Assembly: GCA_902590705.1 (NCBI GenBank)
Contig: CACIXU010000002.1
Span: 144,221 to 208,220, forward strand
DNA from: an uncultured Bacteroidota bacterium
GTDB lineage: Bacteria; Bacteroidota; Bacteroidia; Flavobacteriales; Flavobacteriaceae
DNA length: 64,000 bases
Direction of reading: 5' to 3'
Positions 8,734 through 17,882 of the stretch are shown here, piece by piece; positions within the stretch are counted from its first letter, which is position 1; each line of letters opens with the position of its first letter. The notes below the pieces were generated by a model, which was given only the letters and a program-made list of their open reading frames with translations, was not told where the DNA came from and ran no database searches. The translations under genes and the position numbers were made by a program.

Positions 8734-9408
8734 ATGAATATGTTTTTCAAGTATAAGCGGTTTATTATTTTTTTTGGAGTAGTTTCTTCAATTATACTTT
8801 TGCTTTTTTATAAAGCACTTTTACCTCAAAAAAAACTTCCCGTATTTCAACCTGCAATGGTAAATTATGAATTGGTGGATAGTACAATGCAACATATTAA
8901 AAAATTTCACCGAATTGCAGATTTTGAATTGATTAATCAAAATGGTAAAACCGTAACCCATGAAAATTTTGATGGGAAAATATATGTTGCTGATTTTTTC
9001 TTTACAACTTGTCCTACTATCTGCATTTCTATGACAGATAATCTGTTGAAAGTTCAAAAAGAAATCCAAAATAATCCCAATATCCTTTTGATTTCACATT
9101 CCGTTACTCCAAAAATTGACTCTGTCACTCAATTAAAAAAATATGCTATTGAAAAAGGTGTAAATGATAAAAAGTGGCATTTGGTCACAGGAGATAAAAA
9201 GGAAATATATAATCTTGCTAGAAAATCTTATCTAGCAGTAAAGGACGAGGGAGACGGAGGCCCTTATGATATGATTCACACAGAGAATTTTATTTTAGTT
9301 GACCCAGATAAGAGAATTAGGGGTTTTTATAATGGTACTGACTCTAAAGAAATCAAGCGATTATTATTAGAAATTGAAATTTTAAATTCTGAATATTTCC
9401 CATCATAA
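8734..9408 (+). CDS. SCO1/SenC family copper chaperone
   Basis: A 224-residue thioredoxin-fold protein anchored by one N-terminal helix (about 9-26). The copper site is visible: C93 and C97 in TTCPTIC plus H182 in DMIHTENF, with the VDPDKRIRGFYNG strand that follows in SCO proteins. The family delivers copper to the CuA site of cytochrome oxidase or acts as a thiol reductase in the periplasm. No oxidase genes are present in this window. It is divergent from rseP and 70 bp upstream of feoA; an AT-rich inverted repeat lies between. Confidence 0.92.
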   Translation: MNMFFKYKRFIIFFGVVSSIILLLFYKALLPQKKLPVFQPAMVNYELVDSTMQHIKKFHRIADFELINQNGKTVTHENFDGKIYVADFFFTTCPTICISMTDNLLKVQKEIQNNPNILLISHSVTPKIDSVTQLKKYAIEKGVNDKKWHLVTGDKKEIYNLARKSYLAVKDEGDGGPYDMIHTENFILVDPDKRIRGFYNGTDSKEIKRLLLEIEILNSEYFPS

Positions 9409-9478
9409 ATAAAAACACCATTAAAATTTTATACTGTACTAAAATTTTTAATTTTACTCTTTAAATTGATTCTAAATA

Positions 9479-9712
9479 ATGTTTTCCCTTGATCAATTGG
9501 TAATTGGACAAAAAGCAATAATAACTGCTATTGAAACGGATCTGTTACCTCTTAAGCTAATTGAAATGGGTTGCCTTCCCGGTAATGAAATTTCACTACT
9601 TTATCTTGCTCCACTGCGCGATCCTCTTTATTTAAAAATTGATGATGCTCATCTAGCAATAAGAAGAGAGGTAGCCAAATTCATTATGGTTAAACCCCTT
9701 TTGAATGATTAA
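9479..9712 (+). CDS. feoA: FeoA, ferrous iron transport accessory protein
   Basis: A 77-residue SH3-like protein with the family pattern L-I-E-M-G-C-L-P-G in its middle and DAHLAIRREVA near the end. It works with FeoB at the cytoplasmic membrane in Fe(II) uptake. The gene overlaps feoB by 8 bp, which supports coupled translation and stoichiometric expression. Confidence 0.93.
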   Translation: MFSLDQLVIGQKAIITAIETDLLPLKLIEMGCLPGNEISLLYLAPLRDPLYLKIDDAHLAIRREVAKFIMVKPLLND

Positions 9713-11801
9713 CAATATCAATGTAGCTCTTATAGGAAACCCTAATACTGGAAAAACATCAGTTTTCAATGCTTTGACAGGATTAAATCAAAAGGTAGGG
9801 AACTATCCTGGTATTACAGTTGAGAAAAAAATCGGTTTTTCCCCACTAAATAAACTGACCAAAGCAAGAATTTTGGATTTACCTGGAACATATAGTTTAA
9901 ATGCTTCTTCAATGGACGAAAGTTTAGTTGTTGAATTACTACTTAATAAAAATGACCCAGACTATCCAGATGTTGCTGTGGTTATTACTGATGTCGAAAA
10001 CCTTAAAAGAAATTTATTATTATTTTCTCAGATTAAAGATCTTGAAATCCCAACCATATTGGTTGTAAATATGTCTGATCAAATATCACGGAGTGGTATA
10101 AAGATTGATGTTAAGAAATTAAAAGAAAAGCTAAATACAGAAGTAATTCTTGTTAGTACGCGTAAAAATTCTGGATTAAGTGATTTAAAAAAAGCTTTGG
10201 CAGATTATCGTATGTTATCCATAAAACCTTTTTTGGATACTAAAATAATAGATAAAGAGTATTTTGAAAGTTTACAACTTGCATTTCCAAATCAGTCTCT
10301 TTACAAACTCTGGTTAGTAATTACTCAGGATATAAACTTTACTAAGCTTGACAGACAAAAAGTTTCCGATTCTTCAGCATTTAGATCTCTGCCTAAGTCT
10401 CAATTAAAAAATTTACAACAACGTGAAACAATTCACAGATATAAATTAATAAATCAAATATTAAAAGAAACATATAAAAAAAAATTAGAGGAGGCCACTG
10501 ATTTAAGAAGTAGGCTAGATAACATTTTGATCCATAAATTTTGGGGGTATGTAATTTTCTTTTTCATTTTATTGATCGTTTTTCAATCCATTTTTGAATG
10601 GAGCAGTTTGCCAATGGATTTTATTGATAATAGTTTTAATAAAATCGGTGAGTGGGCAAGGGAAAATATGCCAAGGGGGATTTTGAATGATTTAATTACA
10701 GAGGGAATTATTCCTGGCTTGGGAGGAATTATAATATTTATTCCACAAATTGCCTTCTTATTTCTTTTCATATCCTTTTTAGAGGAAACTGGCTATATGA
10801 GTCGCGTAGTTTTTTTGATGGATAGGGGATTACGAAAATATGGACTTAGCGGAAAAAGTGTTGTCCCTTTAATATCTGGAACTGCATGCGCTATTCCAGC
10901 AATCATGGCTACTAGGAATATTGAAAACTGGAAGGATAGATTGATCACAATATTAGTAGTACCATTTACTACTTGTTCTGCAAGACTACCAGTATACATG
11001 ATTTTAATTTCCCTAGTTATACCGGACAATAAGATCTTAGGAATAAATTACCAAGGATTATCATTAATGGGACTTTACTTAGTAGGTTTTTTTATGGCGA
11101 TTGCATCTGCATTGATTTTAAACCGATTACTTAAGACCTCATATAAGTCTTATTTTGTAGTTGAAATGCCTAATTATAAACTACCCTTACTAAAAAATAT
11201 TTTGATAACAGTATGGGAAAAAACCAGGACATTTATCACTGAAGCTGGAAAAATTATTTTAGCTATTTCCATCTTACTTTGGTTTATGGCATCTTTTGGT
11301 CCAGGGCAGAACTTTTTAAATGCAGATTCAATTATTATTGAAAAATTTTCTGAAGAACCTATGACCGATATTGAATTAGATAGGGAGATCTCAACTTATA
11401 GGCTTGAAAACTCATATATTGGGTTATTAGGAAAATCGATAGAGCCCCTTATAACTCCATTGGGATATGATTGGAAAATTGGAATTGCATTAATAAGCTC
11501 TTTCGCTGCGAGAGAGGTGTTTATTGGCACACTAGCTACAATTTATAGTGTTGGAAGTGATGACCAAGAAACTATTAAGAATAGAATGGCTGGTGAGTTA
11601 AAAAGAGATGGCACTAAATTATTTAATTTGGCAACTGGAATTTCATTAATGCTTTTTTACGCATTTGCCATGCAGTGTATGAGTACCTTGGCGATTGTAA
11701 AAAAAGAGACTAATAGCTGGAAGTGGCCAATTATTCAACTTTTATCTATGACAGTTATTGCTTATCTTGCGGCATTAATTTCCTTCCAATTGTTAAAATA
11801 A
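9705..11801 (+). CDS. feoB: FeoB, ferrous iron transporter with GTPase domain
   Basis: A 698-residue Fe(II) transporter. The N-terminal G domain shows G1 GNPNTGKTS (11-19), the G3 region DLPGTYSL and a VVNMSD element in the position of G4. The C-terminal half has two Gate modules with membrane helices and the conserved ISGTACAIPA and FTTCSARLPVY motifs, whose cysteines belong to the ion path. It is the second gene of feoA-feoB-small Cys-rich protein. No FUR box was identified by eye upstream. Confidence 0.97.
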   Translation: MINNINVALIGNPNTGKTSVFNALTGLNQKVGNYPGITVEKKIGFSPLNKLTKARILDLPGTYSLNASSMDESLVVELLLNKNDPDYPDVAVVITDVENLKRNLLLFSQIKDLEIPTILVVNMSDQISRSGIKIDVKKLKEKLNTEVILVSTRKNSGLSDLKKALADYRMLSIKPFLDTKIIDKEYFESLQLAFPNQSLYKLWLVITQDINFTKLDRQKVSDSSAFRSLPKSQLKNLQQRETIHRYKLINQILKETYKKKLEEATDLRSRLDNILIHKFWGYVIFFFILLIVFQSIFEWSSLPMDFIDNSFNKIGEWARENMPRGILNDLITEGIIPGLGGIIIFIPQIAFLFLFISFLEETGYMSRVVFLMDRGLRKYGLSGKSVVPLISGTACAIPAIMATRNIENWKDRLITILVVPFTTCSARLPVYMILISLVIPDNKILGINYQGLSLMGLYLVGFFMAIASALILNRLLKTSYKSYFVVEMPNYKLPLLKNILITVWEKTRTFITEAGKIILAISILLWFMASFGPGQNFLNADSIIIEKFSEEPMTDIELDREISTYRLENSYIGLLGKSIEPLITPLGYDWKIGIALISSFAAREVFIGTLATIYSVGSDDQETIKNRMAGELKRDGTKLFNLATGISLMLFYAFAMQCMSTLAIVKKETNSWKWPIIQLLSMTVIAYLAALISFQLLK

Positions 11802-11923
11802 TGCAAATAATTATAGCTTATAGTATCGGATTTTGGGCGCTTTTTTATTTGTTTAGAAGGATTTTCCCAAAAAATAGTTCCAAAAACAATCAATCATGTA
11901 GAAAAGATTGTGGATGTAACTAA
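11801..11923 (+). CDS. FeoB-associated Cys-rich membrane microprotein
   Basis: A 40-residue protein whose ATG overlaps the feoB stop codon (TAATG at 11799-11803). It has one membrane helix (about 3-19), a basic stretch, and a Cys-rich C-terminus with CRKDCGC. This matches the FeoB-associated Cys-rich protein family found directly behind feoB in many bacteria. The frame is open upstream into feoB, but the overlapping ATG is the sensible start. A role as a FeoB partner or Fe(II)-binding helper is inferred from context. Confidence 0.85.
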   Translation: MQIIIAYSIGFWALFYLFRRIFPKNSSKNNQSCRKDCGCN

Positions 11924-11990
11924 AAATTTCTAAAATTCTTTCTCTATGTTTATTGAGAAATAATTAAAAAATAATTTGATTTATAATGTC

Positions 11991-13289
11991 TTAATTCCTT
12001 TTGGACATTAATTCTTCTATTTGATCAGGATCTTTAGGTATATTTTTCGTGAGATTCAAAGGGCCGTCTTCATTTTTTACCAAAATATCATCTTCAATCC
12101 TAATCCCAAAACCTTCTTCAGGAATATAAATACCAGGTTCTACTGATAAGACCATGTTAGGCTCTATTGGCTCTTCAATCAATCCATAATCATGCGTGTC
12201 TAATCCTAAATGGTGAGAGGTACCATGCATAAAGTATTTTTTATAAGCAGGATTTTTTTTGTCTTTGATCTTTGAGTCTTTCTTATTTAGTAATCCTAAA
12301 TCAATTAATGCCGAGGTCATTATTTTGCCCACTTCATGATGATATTCCTTAATCAGCGTTCCTGGAACTAACATCTGCATGGATTCCTCACCTATTTTTT
12401 GGACAGCATCATAAACCGCTCTTTGACGCGGAGTGAATTTTCCTGAAACAGGAATAGTTCTAGTCATATCACTTGAATAATTTCCATATTCTGCTCCAAC
12501 ATCAATAAGAATTAAATCCCCAGATTGGCATTTAGAATTGTTTTGGATATAGTGTAAAATATTATTGCTTTGCCCTGATGCGATAATAGGAGAATAAGCG
12601 AAACCTCTAGAGCGGTTTTTTATAAATTCATTTGCAAATTCTGCCTCAATTTCGTACTCCCAAACACCGGGCTTAACAAAATTTAAAACCCTTCTAAATC
12701 CTTTTTCAGTAATATTAATAGCTACCTGAATTTGGCCTATTTCTTCTTTATTTTTTATAGACCTTAGCCTTTGTAAAATAAAATTACTTTTTTTATGTTG
12801 GTGGGTTGGATATTTTTTCTTTGCCCAATCGATAAAACGATCCTCTCTGGTTTGTGTTTCAACATTAGCGCGATAATGCTCGTTAGTATTAAAGTAGATT
12901 GATTTAGCCTCTTTTGTTAACTGATTAAATAATAATTTAAAATCATCTGTCCACAAAACAGTTTTGATCCCAGATATATTAGTTGCTTCTTTTTGGGATA
13001 GTTTTGCACCCTCCCAGACAGCAATATGATTATTTGTTTTTTTGACAAATAATACCTCCCTGTGATTTGGGTTTTTTGCATCTGGGAATAACAAAAGAAT
13101 ACTCTCCTCTTGATCAATACCACAGAGATAAAAGATATCTCTGTGTTGTTGGAAAGGAATTGTACTGTCAGCACTTATTGGATAAATATCGTTAGAATTA
13201 AAAACAGCCAATCCCCCCTGAGAAATAGCATCCATAAATCTAGCCCTATTACTTCTGTAAAGATTTGAGCTAAGGGGTGTATACCGCAT
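11991..13289 (-). CDS. pepP: Xaa-Pro aminopeptidase (aminopeptidase P)
   Basis: A 432-residue M24B metallopeptidase that removes N-terminal residues preceding proline. It has the N-terminal creatinase-like domain (1-170) and the pita-bread catalytic domain. The five metal ligands appear as D263 and D274 (LIDVGAEYGNYSSDMTR), H359 (HGTSHHLG), E384 (VEPGIY) and E399 (RIEDD). No signal peptide is seen, so it should be cytoplasmic. It is divergent from sdhC. Confidence 0.94.
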   Translation of the reverse strand: MRYTPLSSNLYRSNRARFMDAISQGGLAVFNSNDIYPISADSTIPFQQHRDIFYLCGIDQEESILLLFPDAKNPNHREVLFVKKTNNHIAVWEGAKLSQKEATNISGIKTVLWTDDFKLLFNQLTKEAKSIYFNTNEHYRANVETQTREDRFIDWAKKKYPTHQHKKSNFILQRLRSIKNKEEIGQIQVAINITEKGFRRVLNFVKPGVWEYEIEAEFANEFIKNRSRGFAYSPIIASGQSNNILHYIQNNSKCQSGDLILIDVGAEYGNYSSDMTRTIPVSGKFTPRQRAVYDAVQKIGEESMQMLVPGTLIKEYHHEVGKIMTSALIDLGLLNKKDSKIKDKKNPAYKKYFMHGTSHHLGLDTHDYGLIEEPIEPNMVLSVEPGIYIPEEGFGIRIEDDILVKNEDGPLNLTKNIPKDPDQIEELMSKRN

Positions 13290-13420
13290 ATTTATTTTTA
13301 GTTAAAAATAGATACATGAATTTAGAAAATTAATTAAAAAATCTAATCTAAAATAAATAATCAATTTGAGTAGTTCAGAAAATATTGTGTTTTAGTTTTT
13401 TCTATTAGATGTTTATGGAG

Positions 13421-13428
13421 TAATTTTG
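13421..13428 (+). promoter_or_regulatory. Candidate -7 box for sdhCAB
   Basis: TAATTTTG matches TAnnTTTG and ends 18 bp before the sdhC ATG, giving a leader of about 12 nt. The -33 region (about 13395-13400) is T-rich but lacks TTG. Confidence 0.35.
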
Positions 13429-13446
13429 TTTTAATATAATATCTAA

Positions 13447-14097
13447 ATGATTAAAACTTCGATAGCCAGAAAAATAGCTATGGCTCTTTCGGGCCTGTTT
13501 TTAATACTTTTTTTAGGACAGCATTTCACTATCAATATTACTTCTGTTTTTAGTGAGAAAATTTTCAATATGCTTTCCCATTTTATGGGTAACAACCCTT
13601 TGGTTCAATTTGTTTTACAGCCAATATTAATCTTTGGTGTGGTTTTCCATTTTGTTATGGGATTTGTCTTAGATATAAAAAACCGAAAGTCCCGGAGTGA
13701 AAAATATATTAGTTTTAAAGGAAGTGCTAATGCTAGCTGGGTTTCGAGAAATATGATTTTTTCTGGGATAGTAGTGCTCTCTTTTTTAGGATTGCACTTT
13801 TATGATTTTTGGGTGCCAGAGATGAACTATAAATATGTCGAATTTTTGCCTCAAAACCCCGACCGATATTTCTCAGAATTGGTACACAAATTTCATAGTC
13901 CAATTAGAGTATTAATATATTGTTTGTCATTTATTTTTTTAGGACTACATCTATTTCATGGGTTTTCTTCTTCATTTCAATCCGTAGGATTTAATAATAA
14001 GTATACTAAAGGTATTAGGTGGTTAACTGTATCTTTTTCAATTGTAATACCAATTGGTTTTATTTTTATAGCAATGTTTCATCATTTAAACGGATAG
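13447..14097 (+). CDS. sdhC: Succinate dehydrogenase cytochrome b subunit
   Basis: A 216-residue membrane subunit of the single-polypeptide type (b558 family) with five predicted helices and histidines in the helices (LGQHF, FHFVMGF, LHFYDFW, LHLFHGF) suited to two b-type hemes. It anchors SdhAB and passes electrons to menaquinone. It is the first gene of sdhC-sdhA-sdhB, with 3 bp to sdhA. Confidence 0.93.
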   Translation: MIKTSIARKIAMALSGLFLILFLGQHFTINITSVFSEKIFNMLSHFMGNNPLVQFVLQPILIFGVVFHFVMGFVLDIKNRKSRSEKYISFKGSANASWVSRNMIFSGIVVLSFLGLHFYDFWVPEMNYKYVEFLPQNPDRYFSELVHKFHSPIRVLIYCLSFIFLGLHLFHGFSSSFQSVGFNNKYTKGIRWLTVSFSIVIPIGFIFIAMFHHLNG

Positions 14098-14100
14098 CTC

Positions 14101-16104
14101 ATGTCAAAATTACAATCTAAAGTACCAGAGGGACCATTGGCCGAGAAGTGGACTAATCACAAGAGTAAGATCAATTTAGTTAGCCCTGCTAACAAACGTT
14201 CAATTGATATAATTGTTGTTGGAACAGGACTTGCAGGAGCTTCTGCTTCAGCGACTTTAGCTGAATTAGGATACAATGTAAAAACATTTTGTTTTCAGGA
14301 TTCACCCCGTCGTGCACACTCGATTGCTGCGCAGGGAGGAATTAATGCTGCCAAAAACTATCAGGGAGACGGTGATTCAACTTATCGTCTTTTTTATGAC
14401 ACTATTAAAGGAGGAGACTATCGCTCTCGAGAGGCCAATGTTTACAGACTGGCCGAAGTTTCTACTAATATAATTGATCAATGCGTTGCACAGGGTGTTC
14501 CTTTTGCTAGAGATTATGGAGGCCTACTTGATAATCGATCTTTTGGAGGGGTTTTGGTTTCTAGAACTTTTTACGCGAAAGGCCAGACTGGTCAGCAACT
14601 TTTATTGGGGGCTTATTCAGCAATGAATCGGCAAATAGCCCGAGGGAAAATTAAAATGTATAACCGTCACGAAATGATGGACTTAGTCGTTGTTAATGGC
14701 AAGGCAAGAGGAATTATCTCAAGAAATCTAGTTAACGGTGAAATAGAAAGGCATAGTGCTCATGCTGTTGTTATTGCATCTGGAGGTTATGGAAATGTTT
14801 TCTTTCTTTCAACCAATGCCATGGGAAGTAATGTTTCTGCCTCATGGAAAATTCACAAGCGTGGTGCTCACTTTTGCAACCCTTGTTATACTCAGATCCA
14901 TCCAACTTGTATCCCTGTCTCAGGTGAGCATCAGTCTAAATTAACTCTAATGTCTGAGTCATTAAGAAATGATGGTAGAATTTGGGTTCCTAAGAGGCTT
15001 GAGGATGTAAAGGCAATTAGGTCTGGAGAATTAAAACCAACAGATTTAAATGAGAATGAGCGAGACTATTATTTAGAGCGCCGATACCCTGCTTTTGGTA
15101 ATTTAGTTCCTCGAGATGTTGCTTCAAGAGCTGCAAAAGAACGCTGTGATGCTGGATTTGGTGTAAATAAGACTGGGGAGGCTGTATACTTAGATTTTGC
15201 TGATGCAATTACCCGTTACGGAAAAGAACAAGCTCTTGTTAAAGGACAAGATGAAAATGATCCTTTATTAGTGAAAAAACTTGGTCAGGAAGTTGTTCGC
15301 GCTAAGTATGGGAATCTTTTTCAGATGTACGAAAAAATTGTTGATCAAAACCCCTATGAAACTCCTATGATGATATATCCAGCAGTTCATTATACCATGG
15401 GTGGTGTTTGGGTTGATTACAATTTAATGACAAGTATTCCTGGATGCTATGCTATTGGAGAGGCAAACTTTTCCGACCACGGTGCTAATAGACTAGGTGC
15501 ATCAGCGTTAATGCAAGGACTGGCTGATGGATATTTTGTTCTTCCATATACAATTGGCGATTATCTTTCCGATGATATTAGAACTGGACCTATTTCAACT
15601 GATACGCCTGAATTTGAATCTGCTGAAAAAGAAGTTATAAATCGTATAGATTCTTTTATTAACAATAAAGGAAAAAATTCAGTAGATTTTTATCACAAAA
15701 AATTAGGTAAAATCATGTGGGATAAATGCGGGATGTCGAGAAATACTAAAGGATTAAAAGAGGCAATGATTGAAATTAAAGAATTGAGAGAAGATTTTTA
15801 TAAGAACGTTAGTGTTCCTGGATCTTCAAAAGAGTTTAATGAGCAACTTGCCAAAGCTGGCCGTGTTGCTGATTTTTTAGAATTAGGAGAATTATTCGCC
15901 AAAGATGCTTTAGAGAGAACCGAGTCTTGTGGAGGTCACTTCAGAGAAGAATCTCAAACACCTGAAGGAGAGGCTCTTAGAGATGATAAGAATTTTAGCT
16001 TCTCGTCAGCTTGGGAATATAATGGTGAGCCTTCAAAAGCAAAGCTACATAAAGAGCAACTTAAATTTGAAGCAATAGAAGTTAAAACACGGTCTTATAA
16101 ATAA
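14101..16104 (+). CDS. sdhA: Succinate dehydrogenase/fumarate reductase flavoprotein subunit
   Basis: A 667-residue flavoprotein of complex II that oxidises succinate. The dinucleotide fold GTGLAG is at 41-46 and the histidine that carries covalent FAD is H73 in [13 protein letters not shown]. Later motifs include HPTC and the catalytic-region arginines around [13 protein letters not shown]. The length and the order C-A-B fit the Bacteroidota/epsilonproteobacterial type-B enzyme rather than the four-subunit E. coli type. It lies 3 bp after sdhC and 7 bp before sdhB. Confidence 0.97.
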   Translation: MSKLQSKVPEGPLAEKWTNHKSKINLVSPANKRSIDIIVVGTGLAGASASATLAELGYNVKTFCFQDSPRRAHSIAAQGGINAAKNYQGDGDSTYRLFYDTIKGGDYRSREANVYRLAEVSTNIIDQCVAQGVPFARDYGGLLDNRSFGGVLVSRTFYAKGQTGQQLLLGAYSAMNRQIARGKIKMYNRHEMMDLVVVNGKARGIISRNLVNGEIERHSAHAVVIASGGYGNVFFLSTNAMGSNVSASWKIHKRGAHFCNPCYTQIHPTCIPVSGEHQSKLTLMSESLRNDGRIWVPKRLEDVKAIRSGELKPTDLNENERDYYLERRYPAFGNLVPRDVASRAAKERCDAGFGVNKTGEAVYLDFADAITRYGKEQALVKGQDENDPLLVKKLGQEVVRAKYGNLFQMYEKIVDQNPYETPMMIYPAVHYTMGGVWVDYNLMTSIPGCYAIGEANFSDHGANRLGASALMQGLADGYFVLPYTIGDYLSDDIRTGPISTDTPEFESAEKEVINRIDSFINNKGKNSVDFYHKKLGKIMWDKCGMSRNTKGLKEAMIEIKELREDFYKNVSVPGSSKEFNEQLAKAGRVADFLELGELFAKDALERTESCGGHFREESQTPEGEALRDDKNFSFSSAWEYNGEPSKAKLHKEQLKFEAIEVKTRSYK

Positions 16105-16111
16105 AACTAAT

Positions 16112-16858
16112 ATGGATCTTACACTTAAAATATGGCGTCAAGCCAGTGTTGATGAGGATGGGAAAATGGTAGATTACTCCATTTCTGACGTTTCACCTGA
16201 CATGTCTTTCTTGGAGATGATGGACATGCATAATGAACAGTTAATTAACAAGGGAGAAGACCCTGTAGCTTTTGATCATGACTGTCGAGAGGGAATTTGC
16301 GGAATGTGCTCAATGTTTATTAACGGTGAAGCCCATGGACCGGATCGACTTGTAACTACTTGTCAGCTTCACATGCGAAAATTCAAGGATGGTGATACTA
16401 TAGTAATTGAGCCATTTAGAGCAAATGCATTTCCCGTAATTAAAGACTTAGCAGTAGATCGTTCTGCTTTTGATCGAATTCAACAAGCGGGCGGATTTGT
16501 GAGCGTAAATACCTCTGGAAATACTCAAGATGCTAATGCAATTCCAATTGATAAGCATAATGCAGATAAGGCATTTGACGCTGCGACTTGTATTGGTTGT
16601 GGTGCTTGTGTAGCAAGTTGTAAAAATGCTTCAGCTATGCTTTTTGTATCCGCTAAAGTATCACAATACGCTCTTTTACCCCAAGGAAAAGTTGAGGCTA
16701 CAGATCGAGTTTTGAACATGGTGAAGCAAATGGATGAAGAGGGGTTTGGAAATTGTACCAATACCGGAGCATGTGAGGTTGAATGTCCAAAAGGAATATC
16801 TTTAGAGAATATTGCTAGAATGAATAGTGAGTATTTATATGCTAGTTTAAAAGGGTAA
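16112..16858 (+). CDS. sdhB: Succinate dehydrogenase iron-sulfur subunit
   Basis: A 248-residue subunit carrying three clusters. The [2Fe-2S] ligands are C58, C63, C66 and C84. The ferredoxin-like part has [11 protein letters not shown] (C160, C163, C166, C170) and [14 protein letters not shown] for the [4Fe-4S] and [3Fe-4S] centres. It links SdhA to SdhC in electron transfer. It ends the sdh operon and is convergent with the PorP/SprF gene 25 bp away. Confidence 0.97.
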   Translation: MDLTLKIWRQASVDEDGKMVDYSISDVSPDMSFLEMMDMHNEQLINKGEDPVAFDHDCREGICGMCSMFINGEAHGPDRLVTTCQLHMRKFKDGDTIVIEPFRANAFPVIKDLAVDRSAFDRIQQAGGFVSVNTSGNTQDANAIPIDKHNADKAFDAATCIGCGACVASCKNASAMLFVSAKVSQYALLPQGKVEATDRVLNMVKQMDEEGFGNCTNTGACEVECPKGISLENIARMNSEYLYASLKG

Positions 16859-16883
16859 AATTGTATTTAAGTTTTTATCCATT

Positions 16884-17879
16884 CTAAAACTGAACCCCAA
16901 TACCCAGAAAGTGAATGCCTGAATTAACAAACCCTATATCTGCTATACCACTAGTATACTGATATGAAAATTTCATTTTTTTATAGTTTAAACCAGCAAT
17001 TGGAGTAAAGTGCTTATAGTTGTCGTGTACCATTTTCGCTCCATTATTATATGCTAAACTTATCTTATTTTGCCTATATGAGGAACCTAACCACAATCTT
17101 CCGTCTTTGATTAATCGATAAAATTTAAAATTTAAGTCTAAACTATTATCTTGAGTTTTTTCCTCATACTGCAAGAGAACGGATGGCTCGAAATTCCACC
17201 CAGAATCTGTATATATCTCATACTGAATAGATCCAATAAAAATCTTATTACTTTTAATATTATAGTTAATTTCTTGATCTATATTTTCCTGATTTGAAGG
17301 TGTAACTGAGATATTATGTATTGAAAACTGAATGGAAAATCTAGTAGAAACGTAGGCAATGCTGGCATCGAATGAGGTAAATTGTTTTTGATTCAAATTT
17401 TGAGTTACCAAAGGATCTGATTTAGGTCTTTTCCAACTACTTTGGTCCAAACCAGCTCCAGAAAATCCAATATTTAAACCAAAGGATAACTCTTGAATAT
17501 TATCATTCTTTGTAGGAAAGGACCTTCGAGTATTCCAGAATTCATCATTGAAAAAAATCCTGTAGCAATAGGTAAAATTATACTTATAATGGGAGTGATA
17601 ACCATTTATATCATTTACTCCTGAAAATCCAAGTGTGGTATTGCCTGAAGATTTGTATTCTAATGTAAGCATTTGTGTAGAGGGTCGATTGGCCATGCCA
17701 AACCACTGTTGTCTGGTACCAAAATCTATTCTAATACCATTGAGATTCACTCCTGCCATAGCAGGGTGAATTCTATAATAATTCTCAGATAGATATTCAT
17801 TAAAATTTAGGGGATTCATTTGTCCGCTTACCAAAATAAAAAAACTGAAAAAGAAAAAAAATAAATACTGTTTCAGCAT
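16884..17879 (-). CDS. PorP/SprF family outer-membrane protein
   Basis: A 331-residue protein with a signal peptide ending near LVSGQ and the PorP/SprF opening (a Q/N-rich start, then YxxxNPAxAG, here YYRIHPAMAG). The rest is beta-strand rich, as in an outer-membrane barrel, and ends in an aromatic residue (VQF). Relatives serve type IX secretion or the surface attachment of individual large substrates. It follows the adhesin gene by 3 bp, the classic substrate-plus-SprF pair, so its job is probably secretion or anchoring of that adhesin. Confidence 0.9.
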   Translation of the reverse strand: MLKQYLFFFFFSFFILVSGQMNPLNFNEYLSENYYRIHPAMAGVNLNGIRIDFGTRQQWFGMANRPSTQMLTLEYKSSGNTTLGFSGVNDINGYHSHYKYNFTYCYRIFFNDEFWNTRRSFPTKNDNIQELSFGLNIGFSGAGLDQSSWKRPKSDPLVTQNLNQKQFTSFDASIAYVSTRFSIQFSIHNISVTPSNQENIDQEINYNIKSNKIFIGSIQYEIYTDSGWNFEPSVLLQYEEKTQDNSLDLNFKFYRLIKDGRLWLGSSYRQNKISLAYNNGAKMVHDNYKHFTPIAGLNYKKMKFSYQYTSGIADIGFVNSGIHFLGIGVQF

Positions 17880-17882
17880 ACT

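Noticed and set aside
9409..9478. AT-only inverted repeat between SCO1 and feoA
   Set aside because: The stem is made only of A-T pairs with a bulge, which occurs by chance in DNA this AT-rich; not called as a terminator.
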